36,267 nt of DNA from JAMQPK01 sp035937795 (lineage in GTDB: Bacteria; Acidobacteriota; Vicinamibacteria; Vicinamibacterales; JAMQPK01): assembly GCA_035937795.1 (NCBI GenBank), contig DASZHO010000199.1, forward strand, positions 1 to 36,267. The letters run 5' to 3'. Under the pieces are notes generated by a model. The model saw nothing but the letters and a program-made list of their open reading frames with translations. It had not been told where the DNA came from and did no database searches. Both the position numbers and the translations under genes were made by a program. Positions 1-8,537 of the stretch are shown piece after piece (positions within the stretch are counted from its first letter, which is position 1; each line of letters begins with the position of its first letter).

Positions 1-16
1 CCCCTCCCCCCTTCAA

Positions 17-580
17 TCAGCGCCCTCCGAGCTCGGTTGCCGTCGCTTCCAAAATCTCGTCGGACAGCGCAGGATCGTCGACCGCGCGCGAAAGCATGAG
101 CGCACCAACCAGACCCGCGAGCGTGGCCAGCGCCCTTTCACGCCGGGCGGCCTCCGAGCGGCCGGGCACCAGCTTCAGCAAGGCGTCTACACGGGCGCGA
201 AACCCGCCGGTAACGGCTCGACGCACCGCCCGGGGCTGACGCGCGGCGTCGGAGCCAAGCGCGGCGAACAGACAGCCGTGGCCGGGATCATCGCGATGGC
301 GGGGCGACAGGTACGACCGGATCAAGGCGCCGAATGACGGCTTCGGTGACCCGGTAAGCCGCTCCAGCCACCCTTCATTTCCAAGCACGCGGGCGCAGGC
401 CTCCGCGGCCAAATCATTCTTCGACGGAAACTGGCCGTAGAAGCCGCCGTGCGTCAGCCCCGCGCTCTTCATGATGTCGGCGACCCCGATTCCATCGAAG
501 CCGTGCTGACGAAACAACGTCCCGGCCGCCTGCAGGACCTTCTCCCGGTTTGCCGCCGCCTTTTCGCGCGTCACTCTCAT
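17..580 (-). CDS. TetR/AcrR-family transcriptional repressor
   Basis: This 187-aa protein has the TetR plan: an N-terminal helix-turn-helix (about residues 10-57, including the recognition stretch ADIMKSAGLTHGGFYGQFPSK) followed by a helical ligand-binding domain. The GGFYGQFPSKNDL form of the motif resembles the LmrA/YxaF/QacR-like branch. The start is supported by an AAGGAG ribosome site about 7 nt upstream of the ATG. It is divergent from the RND operon, and its -10-like box lies next to a long palindrome, so it probably represses both itself and the efflux operon, with an efflux substrate relieving repression. The inducer cannot be told from sequence. Family assignment is firm; target genes are inferred from position. 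Confidence 0.93.
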   Translation of the reverse strand: MRVTREKAAANREKVLQAAGTLFRQHGFDGIGVADIMKSAGLTHGGFYGQFPSKNDLAAEACARVLGNEGWLERLTGSPKPSFGALIRSYLSPRHRDDPGHGCLFAALGSDAARQPRAVRRAVTGGFRARVDALLKLVPGRSEAARRERALATLAGLVGALMLSRAVDDPALSDEILEATATELGGR

Positions 581-609
581 GACTGTGCTCCTTTTCGAAT
601 CCGCTTGAC

Positions 610-615
610 ATTATA
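610..615 (-). promoter_or_regulatory. Probable -10 box of the tetR gene
   Basis: The minus strand reads TATAAT here, a perfect -10 hexamer about 30 nt upstream of the tetR start codon. At the usual 17-nt spacing the -35 sequence (ACATAT) is poor, so expression may be weak or need another arrangement. The box overlaps the edge of the palindrome at 612-641, which would place a bound repressor on the promoter. On the plus strand a TTGACA (605-610) faces the efflux operon, but no good -10 sits 16-18 nt beyond it. Confidence 0.5.
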
Positions 616-641
616 CATGATAATCGTCATTAATATGTATA
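612..641. promoter_or_regulatory. Palindromic operator candidate between tetR and the RND operon
   Basis: The outer arms TATACAT (612-618) and ATGTATA (635-641) are perfect inverted repeats. The inner arms TAAT (621-624) and ATTA (629-632) share the same centre at 626.5. This gives 11 matched pairs out of 15. The size and AT-rich dyad suit a TetR dimer or pair of dimers. It lies between the divergent tetR and efflux genes, covering the tetR -10 box. Binding is inferred. Confidence 0.6.
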
Positions 642-654
642 GATGACGGTCATC
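642..654. promoter_or_regulatory. Second dyad, possible accessory operator
   Basis: GATGAC-G-GTCATC is a perfect 13-nt palindrome directly beside the longer dyad and about 30 nt upstream of the adaptor start codon. ATGA...TCAT half-sites also occur inside the longer dyad (617-620 and 627-630), so the two may be related binding sites for one regulator, or this may be a separate site. Confidence 0.4.
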
Positions 655-683
655 ATGCAAATTACTGAAGGGGGCACACCGCG

Positions 684-1880
684 ATGAACTCCACAAGGTG
701 GCAGAGAAAGTACGGGATGGCAGCGGCGATCGTTATCGTGATTGTGGCGATTGGCCTGTTCGCAACCGGGCACAGCAAGGCGGCAACGAAGTCAGCCCCG
801 CCGCCGCCCCCCGAAGTCGGCGTCATCCACGTCAAGGGCGAAGACGTGGCGACGTATCGCGAGTATCCCGCCCGAACCTACGCACGCGATCTGGTCGAAG
901 TCCGCGGACGCGTCGACGGCTACGTCGATCGCCGGACGTTCGACATCGGCTCGGATGTCCGCGCGGGCCAGGTGCTGTATGTCCTCGACGTACGGCCGTA
1001 CGAGGCGGAGGTCGAGCGCGCGCACGGCGCGCTGGCGCAGGCGACCGCCGACATCGCGCAGGCCGAAGCGGCGCTGTCGAAAGCCAGGCAGGATGTCGAC
1101 CGCCTCGAGCCGCTGGTAAAGGAAGAGGCCGCGCCGAAGCAGGACCTCGACAACGCGATCGCCGCGCGCCAAGCCGGCGATGCTGCCGTCGCCGCCCGCA
1201 AGGCGACGATGGAGGCGAATCGCGCGATGGTACGCACAGCGGAATTGAATCTGGAATATGCGACGATTCGTGCCCCGATCAGCGGCCGCGCCGGCGACAG
1301 CCTGCTGCAAGTCGGCGGGCTTGTCACGAAGACGTCGGCCCAGCCGCTCACCACGATCGTGCCGCTCGATCCGGTGTGGGTGCGCTTTCAGGTAAGCGAG
1401 AGCGAGCTGCCGTTCTTCCAGGGCCCGGACATTGGAGCGGTCCCGATTGAACTGGTCCTCGGCAACGGGACGGTCCATCCGCATCAAGGCCACATTGTGA
1501 ACACGCTGAACAGCGTCAACACGAAGACCGGAACGATGGAAGTTCAGGCGATGTTCGGCAATCCGGATCATTCCGTGTTGCCCGGCCAGTTTGGCCGTGT
1601 GCGTGTGCGGACCGCCGAACGGACCCAGGCACTGCTGGTGCCCCAGAAAGCTGTCCAGGAAGTGCAAGGACAACAATCGGTACTGACCCTCGGGCCGGAC
1701 AACACCGTGGCCTTGCGGAGCGTCGTAACGGGCGATCGCGTCGATCAGCGCTGGATCGTCGAACAGGGGCTCAAGCCGGGAGAGCCCGTCATTGTCGAGG
1801 GGCTACAGAAGGTTCGACCCGGCGCGCGAGTGACGCCACGCCCCTATACCGACCGCACTCTTCCGGCGATTGGACGGTGA
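684..1880 (+). CDS. RND efflux periplasmic adaptor subunit (MexA/AcrA family)
   Basis: This 398-aa membrane-fusion protein bridges the inner-membrane pump and the outer-membrane channel. An N-terminal membrane segment (about residues 12-28) without a lipobox suggests an uncleaved anchor or ordinary signal peptide instead of a lipoprotein. It is followed by a proline run, a lipoyl/barrel-sandwich half (RGRVDGYVDRRTFDIGSDV), an alanine-rich coiled hairpin (about 112-190), the second lipoyl half (APISGRAGDSLLQVGGLV) and beta-barrel and membrane-proximal domains. The ATG at 684 is preceded by AAGGGGG. It is first in a three-gene operon and ends 3 nt before the pump gene, which indicates cotranscription. 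The transported substrate is unknown. Confidence 0.95.
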   Translation: MNSTRWQRKYGMAAAIVIVIVAIGLFATGHSKAATKSAPPPPPEVGVIHVKGEDVATYREYPARTYARDLVEVRGRVDGYVDRRTFDIGSDVRAGQVLYVLDVRPYEAEVERAHGALAQATADIAQAEAALSKARQDVDRLEPLVKEEAAPKQDLDNAIAARQAGDAAVAARKATMEANRAMVRTAELNLEYATIRAPISGRAGDSLLQVGGLVTKTSAQPLTTIVPLDPVWVRFQVSESELPFFQGPDIGAVPIELVLGNGTVHPHQGHIVNTLNSVNTKTGTMEVQAMFGNPDHSVLPGQFGRVRVRTAERTQALLVPQKAVQEVQGQQSVLTLGPDNTVALRSVVTGDRVDQRWIVEQGLKPGEPVIVEGLQKVRPGARVTPRPYTDRTLPAIGR

Positions 1881-1883
1881 TCA

Positions 1884-4800
1884 ATGGCTAAATTCTTCAT
1901 CGATCGGCCCGTCTTCGCAATCGTGATCGCGATTGTCACGGTCATCCTCGGCGCCGTGGCGATCCCGAACCTCCCGATTGCGTCGTATCCCGAAGTTGTA
2001 CCGCCCGTCGTGCAGATCACGGCGAACCTTCGCGGCGGGAACGCACAGGATCTCGAGCGAACCGTGGCGCAGCCCGTCGAGCAGCAGCTCGTGGCGCTTG
2101 ACGGCATGCTCTACTTTTTCTCGCGCAGCTCGAACGACGGGGTGCTGACGGTAGACGTCACGTTCGATCTCGGGACGAACGTCGACACCGCGGTGGTGCA
2201 GACGCAGAACCGCGTGAACCTCGCGCTCCCGCAGCTTCCGCCCGAAGTGCAGCGCGAAGGCGTCACGGTCAAGAAACTCTCGACGGCGATTCTGCTGGGG
2301 ATGGCGTTCACGTCAACCGACGACCGCTACGACTCGGTCTTTCTCAACAACTTCGTCACCATCAATCTGCTCGACCGGATTGCCAGCCTGCCCGGCGTCG
2401 GCGAAGCGCGCCTCGCGTCCCGTCAGGACTACGGGATGCGCGTCTGGGTCAATCCATCGAAGATGGCGACGCTCGGGATCACCGCGACGGACCTCACCGC
2501 GGCAATCCAGGCGCAGAATCGTCAAAACCCATCGGGTTCCATCGGCCAGCCACCTATTGCGTCCGGGACCGATCTTCAGTATCCGGTGAACGCGGCCGGC
2601 CGGCTCGTCGATCCGCAGCAGTTTGGCGACATCGTCCTCCGTGCGCAGCCAGACGGATCGCTCCTCCGGATTCGCGATCTCGCACGCGTGGAGCTCGGGG
2701 CCCAGGACTACAAGACCTTCTCGCGATCCGACAAGAAGCCGGCCAGCGTGGTTCTCGTGTACCTCACGCCTGGCGCCAATGCCGTCGAGACCGCCGACCG
2801 CGTTCGGGGCTTTCTCAACGGCGCGAGGCCAGGATTCCCGGCAGGTCTCGACTACCGCGTCGCCTTCGACGCTACGCGCTTCGTGAAAACGTCGATCGCC
2901 GACGTCGTCATCACGTTGTTCGAAGCGATCGGACTCGTCGTGCTCGTCGTCTTTGTCTTTCTCCAAAACTGGCGCGCGACGCTGATCCCGCTGCTAGCCG
3001 TGCCTGTCTCGATCGTCGGAACCTTCGCGCTCTTTCCGCTCCTGGGCTTCTCGATCAATATGACGAGCATGTTCGGCCTCGTCCTCGCCATCGGCATCGT
3101 CGTGGACGATGCGATCGTGGTCGTCGAGGCGGTGCAACACAAGATCGATCTCGGGATGAGCCCGCGGGACGCGACGGTGCAAGCCATGGAAGAGGTGTCG
3201 GGTCCAGTCGTCGCGATCGCATTGATCCTGGCCGCGGTGTTCATTCCGGTCGCGTTCCTTGGCGGCATCTCGGGCCAGATCTATCGACAGTTTTCGCTGA
3301 CGATCGCCGCGTCGGTGCTGCTCTCGGCGTTCAACGCCCTGACCCTGAGCCCGGCATTGAGCGCGCTCATCCTGAAACCGAAGCAGGACACGCGCGCATG
3401 GCCGAGGCGTGCCTTTGGCGGCTTCAACCGCGCGTTCGCATGGACCACCAATCGGTACCTGTCCGGCGTAAAGACGCTCGCCCGCCGAGGCGCGTTGGCG
3501 CTGGTGGCGTTGGCGGTCTGTTATCTGCTCGCCGGCGCGCTGTTCCGGCGCGTGCCGGCCGGGTTTCTTCCTGACGAAGATCAAGGCGTCTTCTTCGTCG
3601 CCGTGCGCCTGCCTGATGGCGCGTCGATCGAGCGTACGGATCGGGTGGTGGGTCAGGTCGAGGACATCCTGCGGTCAAATCCTGGAGTCGAGGCGGTCAC
3701 CACGCTCGGCGGTCTCGATCGCCTGACGAACACCGTCAACTCCAACGTCTCGACGGTCATCGCACTGCTCAAGCCGTGGGACGAACGGGAGGCGATGCGC
3801 CTCGATCAGCAAGCCATCCTGCGTGCGGTTCAGCCGAAATTCGCGCAGCTCCAGAGCGCCATCGTCTTCGGCTTTGGCTTGCCGCCGATTCTCGGTCTGG
3901 GCGCATCCGGCGGGTTCGAGCTGATGCTCCAGGATCGTACGGACGGCGAGCTCACGCGCCTGTCTGACGTGACGCAAGCCTTCGTGCAAGCGGCCAGGCA
4001 ACGTCCGGAAATCGCGTCGATCAACACCGGATTGCGGACGACGGTTCCACAGTTCAAAGTGGACCTGGATACCGACAAGGCGGAAACGCTCGGCGTGCCG
4101 GTCACCGATGTCTATTCGGCGCTGCAAACGTTCCTCGGCGGGCTGTATGTGAATGACTTCAACCGCTTCGGCCGGACGTGGCGCGTGTTGATGCAGGCCG
4201 AGCCGCAATTTCGCGTGCGGCCCGACGACATCAACCAGTTCCACGTGCGCGGACGCGACGGCGACATGATTCCGTTGAGCACGCTGGTGAACGTGCGCGC
4301 GGTGTCTGGACCGGAGGTCGTCTATCGGTACAACCGGTTCCGGGCGGCGCAGCTCACCGGCACCAATGCCCCGGGATACAGCTCGGGGCAGGCCGCGGCG
4401 GCGATCGCAGAGGTCGCGCGCGAGACGCTGCCGCCGGGATTCGGCTTCGAGTGGACGGGCACGTTGTTCCAGCAGCAGCGAAACGAAGGCGCGGAGCCGT
4501 TCATTTTCGGCTTCGCGTCGATTCTCGTCGTGCTGTTCCTGGCGGCGTTATACGAGAGCTGGAGCACGCCGTTCGCCGTCGTGCTCGCGGTTCCGCTGGG
4601 TCTGCTCGGGGCGCTCGTCGCGATCACCCTTCGGTCGTATCCCTACGATTTGTACACGCAGATCGGCATCATCACGCTCATCGGGCTCGCCGCGAAGAAC
4701 GCCATCCTGATCGTCGAGTTTGCCGAGCTCCGGCGAGGGCACGGTGTGCCGATCGCCGCTGCCGCGGAAGAAGCAGCGCAATTGCGCTTCAGGCCCATCC

Positions 4801-5036
4801 TCATGACCTCATTCGCCTTCCTGCTGGGGGTGCTTCCGCTCGTCTTCGCCACCGGCGCGGGCGCGGCGTCGAGACGTGCGCTGGGCACCGCCGTGTTTGG
4901 CGGCATGGCGACGGCGACGCTCCTCGGCGTCTTCATCATCCCGGCGCTTTACGTCGTCATTCAGGGGCTCGCCGAACGCCGGAAGAGGCCGCGGACGGCC
5001 GGCGTGCCGGTTGCCGCGGTGGAGGTGGCTCAATGA
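1884..5036 (+). CDS. RND multidrug efflux transporter permease (AcrB/MexB-like, HAE1)
   Basis: This 1050-aa protein is almost exactly the length of E. coli AcrB. It is expected to form a proton-driven trimeric exporter in the inner membrane. The start MAKFFIDRPVFA is the family hallmark. The proton-relay aspartates are visible as the DD pair in GIVVDDAIVVVE (residues 408-409), and the partner lysine lies in LAAKNAILIVEFAE near residue 945. The two halves each carry a large periplasmic loop, as expected. Its stop overlaps the start of the outer-membrane channel gene in an ATGA. The sequence looks intact. Substrate range (drugs, solvents, plant compounds, bile-like molecules) cannot be read from the sequence. 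Confidence 0.97.
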   Translation: MAKFFIDRPVFAIVIAIVTVILGAVAIPNLPIASYPEVVPPVVQITANLRGGNAQDLERTVAQPVEQQLVALDGMLYFFSRSSNDGVLTVDVTFDLGTNVDTAVVQTQNRVNLALPQLPPEVQREGVTVKKLSTAILLGMAFTSTDDRYDSVFLNNFVTINLLDRIASLPGVGEARLASRQDYGMRVWVNPSKMATLGITATDLTAAIQAQNRQNPSGSIGQPPIASGTDLQYPVNAAGRLVDPQQFGDIVLRAQPDGSLLRIRDLARVELGAQDYKTFSRSDKKPASVVLVYLTPGANAVETADRVRGFLNGARPGFPAGLDYRVAFDATRFVKTSIADVVITLFEAIGLVVLVVFVFLQNWRATLIPLLAVPVSIVGTFALFPLLGFSINMTSMFGLVLAIGIVVDDAIVVVEAVQHKIDLGMSPRDATVQAMEEVSGPVVAIALILAAVFIPVAFLGGISGQIYRQFSLTIAASVLLSAFNALTLSPALSALILKPKQDTRAWPRRAFGGFNRAFAWTTNRYLSGVKTLARRGALALVALAVCYLLAGALFRRVPAGFLPDEDQGVFFVAVRLPDGASIERTDRVVGQVEDILRSNPGVEAVTTLGGLDRLTNTVNSNVSTVIALLKPWDEREAMRLDQQAILRAVQPKFAQLQSAIVFGFGLPPILGLGASGGFELMLQDRTDGELTRLSDVTQAFVQAARQRPEIASINTGLRTTVPQFKVDLDTDKAETLGVPVTDVYSALQTFLGGLYVNDFNRFGRTWRVLMQAEPQFRVRPDDINQFHVRGRDGDMIPLSTLVNVRAVSGPEVVYRYNRFRAAQLTGTNAPGYSSGQAAAAIAEVARETLPPGFGFEWTGTLFQQQRNEGAEPFIFGFASILVVLFLAALYESWSTPFAVVLAVPLGLLGALVAITLRSYPYDLYTQIGIITLIGLAAKNAILIVEFAELRRGHGVPIAAAAEEAAQLRFRPILMTSFAFLLGVLPLVFATGAGAASRRALGTAVFGGMATATLLGVFIIPALYVVIQGLAERRKRPRTAGVPVAAVEVAQ

Positions 5037-6445
5037 GGCGCTGGCTGTTCGTCGTTGCCGTGTCAGTCTTGACGGCGTCGTGCACGCTCGGTCCGAACTA
5101 CCGGCGGCCCCCGGTCGCGCTGCCGTCCGCGTACCGCGACACAACCGCGGCGGCCGCCCAGCCCGGGCCGGCCTCGCTCGCCGACGTGCAGTGGTTCGAT
5201 CTCTTCAAAGACGGGACGCTGGCGCAACTCGTGCGCACCGCGCTGACGCAGAATTTCGACCTGCAGATCGCGGCGGAGCGCGTGCTGCAGGCTCGCGAGC
5301 GCTTTCACATCGTGCGCGCCGATCAGTTTCCGGTCGTCGTTGGATCCGCGTCAGCGTCGCGAACCCGCGTATCGGAGATTGGCGCGCGGCCGCTGCCGCC
5401 TGGATTCGGTCCCGACGTTCCGGACTTCCAGGCCGGATTTGGTCTCGCGTGGGAGCTGGACGTCTGGGGGCGTCTGCGTCGCTTGAACGAATCCGCACGC
5501 GCCCAATACCTTGCGACGGAAGAGGCGCGACGCGGTGTCGTGACCACACTCATCGCCGACGTCACCGACGCGTACTTCGGGCTCCAGACGCTCGATCGTC
5601 AGTTGGCCATCGCTCAGCGCACGCGAGACGTCGCGGTCGACGGCCTGAGGTTGACTCAACTCAGACTTGACCGTGGGGTCGCCACGGCCCTGGACGTACG
5701 GCAGGCGGAACAACTGCTCTATACGGCGACGGGGCAGATCGCCAGCGTGCAGCGGGAGATTGCCCAGACAGAAGACGCAATGAGCCTGCTGCTCGGCCAA
5801 GCGCCCGCGGACGTCTCTCGTGCCGGTGAAGTCCAGACGTTGGGCGTGCCGCCCCTTGTGCCAGCGGGTTTGCCTTCGTCGCTCCTCGAGCGGCGACCCG
5901 ATATCCGCCAGGCGGAGCAGGTGCTGGTGGCGGCGAACGCGCAGATTGGCGTCGCCAAGGCGGACTACTTTCCGCGGATCGGCCTCACCGGTCTGCTCGG
6001 CGTCGAGAGCCGCGATCTGACGGAACTGCTGACCGCCCCTGCCCGTACGTGGAGCGTTGGCGCGGCCGCTGCCGCGCCGATCTTCAATGCGGGACGCACG
6101 CGCGCCAATGTCGGGCTCTCGGAATCTGTCGAGCGAGAGCTCGTCTTGAACTATCAGCGAACGATCTACAGCGCGCTCCGCGAGGTCTCCGACGCGCTCG
6201 CGGGATATCACAAGACGGGCGAGCAGCGCGCACAGCAAGAGCAGCTCGTGACGGCCTTGCGCGATGCCGCCCGGCTGGCGACCGACCGGTACCAGGGAGG
6301 TCTGGACAGCTACCTCCAGGTGCTCGATGCGGAACGCAGTCTCTTCCGGAGCGAACTCGATCTCGCCGCGCTGCAACGCCAGGAGCTGACATCGATCGTC
6401 GAGCTCTATCGCGCGCTGGGCGGAGGATGGACCGGACAACCCTGA
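5033..6445 (+). CDS. Outer-membrane efflux lipoprotein (OprM/NodT family)
   Basis: The product is a 470-aa TolC-like channel, the exit duct of the RND pump encoded just upstream. Its start overlaps the pump's stop in ATGA. A lipoprotein signal peptide ends in the lipobox LTASC, and the mature protein begins CTLGPNYRRPPV, the family signature. Two repeats of the outer-membrane efflux domain follow, including ERRPDIRQAEQ, NAQIGVAKADYFPRI and the closing GGLDSYLQVLDAERSL repeat motif. An open frame extends much further upstream inside the pump gene, but the lipoprotein signal fixes the start here. Confidence 0.96.
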   Translation: MRRWLFVVAVSVLTASCTLGPNYRRPPVALPSAYRDTTAAAAQPGPASLADVQWFDLFKDGTLAQLVRTALTQNFDLQIAAERVLQARERFHIVRADQFPVVVGSASASRTRVSEIGARPLPPGFGPDVPDFQAGFGLAWELDVWGRLRRLNESARAQYLATEEARRGVVTTLIADVTDAYFGLQTLDRQLAIAQRTRDVAVDGLRLTQLRLDRGVATALDVRQAEQLLYTATGQIASVQREIAQTEDAMSLLLGQAPADVSRAGEVQTLGVPPLVPAGLPSSLLERRPDIRQAEQVLVAANAQIGVAKADYFPRIGLTGLLGVESRDLTELLTAPARTWSVGAAAAAPIFNAGRTRANVGLSESVERELVLNYQRTIYSALREVSDALAGYHKTGEQRAQQEQLVTALRDAARLATDRYQGGLDSYLQVLDAERSLFRSELDLAALQRQELTSIVELYRALGGGWTGQP

Positions 6446-6529
6446 GCGAACTGGCGATGATTCCCAGCCTGCAGATGGCGCTCATTCGTTGGTATAGTCC
6501 ACGGGCCGTCAGTAACGGTGGAGCGAATC

Positions 6530-6985
6530 ATGGCCGAACGAAACGACGGACCCTCTTCCGAGCCTGTGCACCCGCTCGTCGAAAGGGTGCTCGCCTCGAA
6601 GGTTCCGATCGCGGAACTCATCGGGTTTGTGGTTGAGGAGATTGGCGGCGGGCGCGCCGTCGCTTCGCTGCGGTCTGGTCCGCAACACGCCAACCCGATG
6701 GGAACGCTTCACGGCGGCGTGCTCTGCGATCTGGCGGACGCGGCCATGGGCATGGCCTTCGTGACGACGCTGGCGCCGGAAGAGTCGTTCACGACCGTCG
6801 AGCTGAGCATCAATTTCTTCCGCCCCGTGTGGCAGACGGTGCTTCGAGCGGAAGGCCGCGTCATCAACCGGGGACGAAACGTGGGCTACATCGAATGCGA
6901 CGTCACGGATCAGGAGGGCAAACAGGTCGCGAAGGCGCGTTCGACCTGCTTTGTCCTGCGCGGCGAGCATGCGAGAGCGCGCTGA
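6530..6985 (+). CDS. PaaI-family hotdog-fold thioesterase
   Basis: This 151-aa protein is expected to hydrolyse acyl-CoA or aryl-CoA thioesters in the cytoplasm. The motif HGGVLCDLADAAMG (from residue 61) is the active-site helix region of PaaI/ComA-type thioesterases, followed by ELSINFFRPVWQ and a long C-terminal strand region. I chose the ATG at 6530, about 6 nt after GGTGGAG, over the in-frame GTG at 6518, which is itself part of that ribosome site. A TATAGT at 6493-6498 could be a -10 box. No CoA-dependent pathway is encoded next to it, so the substrate is unknown. Confidence 0.88.
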   Translation: MAERNDGPSSEPVHPLVERVLASKVPIAELIGFVVEEIGGGRAVASLRSGPQHANPMGTLHGGVLCDLADAAMGMAFVTTLAPEESFTTVELSINFFRPVWQTVLRAEGRVINRGRNVGYIECDVTDQEGKQVAKARSTCFVLRGEHARAR

Positions 6986-7025
6986 TGCGCGTCAGCCGGA
7001 GTTGGCCGCGGCGGTCAAGTAGTTC

Positions 7026-7319
7026 TCAGCCACCAAGCAACGCCTTGAGCTTCCGTTTCTTGATGGTTTGATCAGGGCTGACTGCAATGCCCTCGAGCCA
7101 TCGGCGGAGTTGCGCGACGGACACCTTGTGCGTTGTGCCTGGATGCTTGACCTGGATCTCGAGCTGAGTGCCTGGCGGGACTGGATCGACCCAGTCGTCC
7201 TGCTTCAAGAGGCTCAATCCCATGGCCGCCGCCTCGTAGAGGCTTTCGGCCGCTACCTCGACGCTGTGGCGGATGCCCGATGGACCGGTGAAGCTCACGG
7301 TGCATGCCCTCGTCGGCAC
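7026..7319 (-). CDS. Small conserved protein of unknown function
   Basis: This 97-aa protein starts at a GTG (VPTRACTVSF) and ends in a basic tail (KKRKLKALLGG). It contains SFTGPSGIRHSVEVAAESLYEAAAMGL and a tryptophan-bearing helix (LRRWLEGIAV). The pattern of an N-terminal strand pair followed by an EAA helix looks like a compact cytoplasmic fold that I have seen in Acidobacteria-type hypothetical proteins, but I cannot assign a role. The frame stays open upstream, but that part is arginine-rich shadow sequence, so the start is a judgement. No convincing ribosome site is seen. It converges on the thioesterase gene and lies 62 nt downstream of the aldo/keto reductase. Confidence 0.6.
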   Translation of the reverse strand: MPTRACTVSFTGPSGIRHSVEVAAESLYEAAAMGLSLLKQDDWVDPVPPGTQLEIQVKHPGTTHKVSVAQLRRWLEGIAVSPDQTIKKRKLKALLGG

Positions 7320-7381
7320 GGCTTGCCGAGAGTAGCATATTCGCTTTTTATTCGCCACGACAGCGGCCGTAGCCCCTGGCG

Positions 7382-8320
7382 TCAAACGGGAAGCGATGCG
7401 GCGCTGAGACGCGCGACCTCTGCAGCGGTCAATCCGACGTCCGCGACCGGTAGCAGCTCCAGGAGTTGCCCGGCGGTGCGGGCGCTCGCGATCGGCGCGA
7501 CGACCGTGGGCTGAGCGAGCAGCCACGCGAGAGAAACGGCGCTGACAGTGGTGTGATGCGCCGCCGCGATCTCGTCGAGGGCGGCCAGCACGCGCAAGCC
7601 TCGGTCGTCGAGGTACTCGCGGGCGCCGGCTGCACGCGGGCTGTCCACTTCTTTGCCGGGCCGATACTTGCCCGTCAGGAAGCCCTTTGCCAAGGAAAAG
7701 TACGGCAAACAGGCGAGACCCTCACGGGCGCACAGGTCCCGAAGCTCGCCTTCGTAGTCGCTGCGGTGCATCAAATTGTAGTGCGGCTGGAGGGCCACGT
7801 ACCGTGCGAGGCCTTCGCGAGCCGACACCGCAAGCGCCTCGGCCAATCGTGGCGCGGTGTAGTTCGACGCCGCAATGTAACGGACCTTGCCTTCCTTCAC
7901 GAGCGCGTCGAACGCGCGCAGCGAATCTGCGACGGGCGTTTCACTGTCGTCGGCGTGCGCGTAATACAGATCGATGCGATCGACGCCGAGACGCCTGAGC
8001 GACGCCTCGGCCGCCGTGCGGATGGTCCTGGGCGAAAGACCCTTCAGTCCCGGCGCCATGCCGACCTTCGTGGCAATGATCATCCGGCCCCTCGCGCCAC
8101 GCGCCGCCATCCAGCGGCCGATGATGGTTTCCGATTCGCCACCGGAGTGGCCGGGCACCCACGCCGAGTACGCATCAGCGGTATCGACGAAGTTGCCTCC
8201 CGCCGCGAGATAGCCGTCGAGTACGGCGAACGATTGCCGCTCGTCGGCGGTCCAGCCGAAGACATTGCCGCCTAGACAGAGTGGAAAGACGTCGAGGTTT
8301 GTATGGTCAATCAGTGACAT
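7382..8320 (-). CDS. Aldo/keto reductase
   Basis: This 312-aa NAD(P)H-dependent oxidoreductase has an (alpha/beta)8 barrel. The catalytic tetrad can be placed at Asp46 and Tyr51 (FVDTADAYSAW), Lys85 (IIATKVGM) and His122 (IDLYYAHADD). The cofactor-binding end is visible in the C-terminal PIASARTAGQLLELLPVADVGL region. I took MSLIDH as the start because it leaves a normal barrel N-terminus. An in-frame ATG 21 nt further upstream (8341) is possible, and neither has a strong ribosome site. The natural carbonyl substrate is unknown. It is on the same strand as the downstream 97-aa gene. Confidence 0.9.
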   Translation of the reverse strand: MSLIDHTNLDVFPLCLGGNVFGWTADERQSFAVLDGYLAAGGNFVDTADAYSAWVPGHSGGESETIIGRWMAARGARGRMIIATKVGMAPGLKGLSPRTIRTAAEASLRRLGVDRIDLYYAHADDSETPVADSLRAFDALVKEGKVRYIAASNYTAPRLAEALAVSAREGLARYVALQPHYNLMHRSDYEGELRDLCAREGLACLPYFSLAKGFLTGKYRPGKEVDSPRAAGAREYLDDRGLRVLAALDEIAAAHHTTVSAVSLAWLLAQPTVVAPIASARTAGQLLELLPVADVGLTAAEVARLSAASLPV

Positions 8321-8352
8321 ATATCGGTAATCGTAAACCATGGCGAGACGGT

Positions 8353-8514
8353 CCGCCGCCCGGATGTGCGTACGTCATACCCTGCCTGGGGCTCGTGGGG
8401 AAGCTCGACCTCGAGACCGGCAACCTGACACCGGTCGTCACCGGCTTGAAAAACCCACGGGGCATGGCGTTCGTGCGGAATCAGGAAGAAGAAGACGACG
8501 ACGACAACCGCTAA
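8353..8514 (+). pseudogene. Orphan C-terminal fragment, possibly of a beta-propeller protein
   Basis: In this frame the peptide runs CAYVIPCLGLVGKLDLETGN, then LTPVVTGLKNPRGMAFVRNQ, then an acidic tail and a stop. It looks like the last blade of a ScyD/ScyE- or SMP-30-type repeat protein. Upstream in the frame the sequence becomes antisense to the aldo/keto reductase and loses any such character, and no plausible start or ribosome site is seen. I read it as a remnant of a gene whose 5' part was lost at this junction. It could be a chance frame, so confidence is low. Confidence 0.35.
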
Positions 8515-8537
8515 CGCGACAGGGGAACTGAAGCCAA

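Noticed and set aside
4178..5032. A long N-terminal extension of the outer-membrane channel frame
   Set aside because: It lies inside the pump gene, has shadow composition, and the lipoprotein signal at 5033 gives a clear start.
6443..6484. TGAGCG...CGCTCA inverted repeat after the efflux operon as a terminator
   Set aside because: The 30-nt loop and absent T tract make a functional terminator unlikely.
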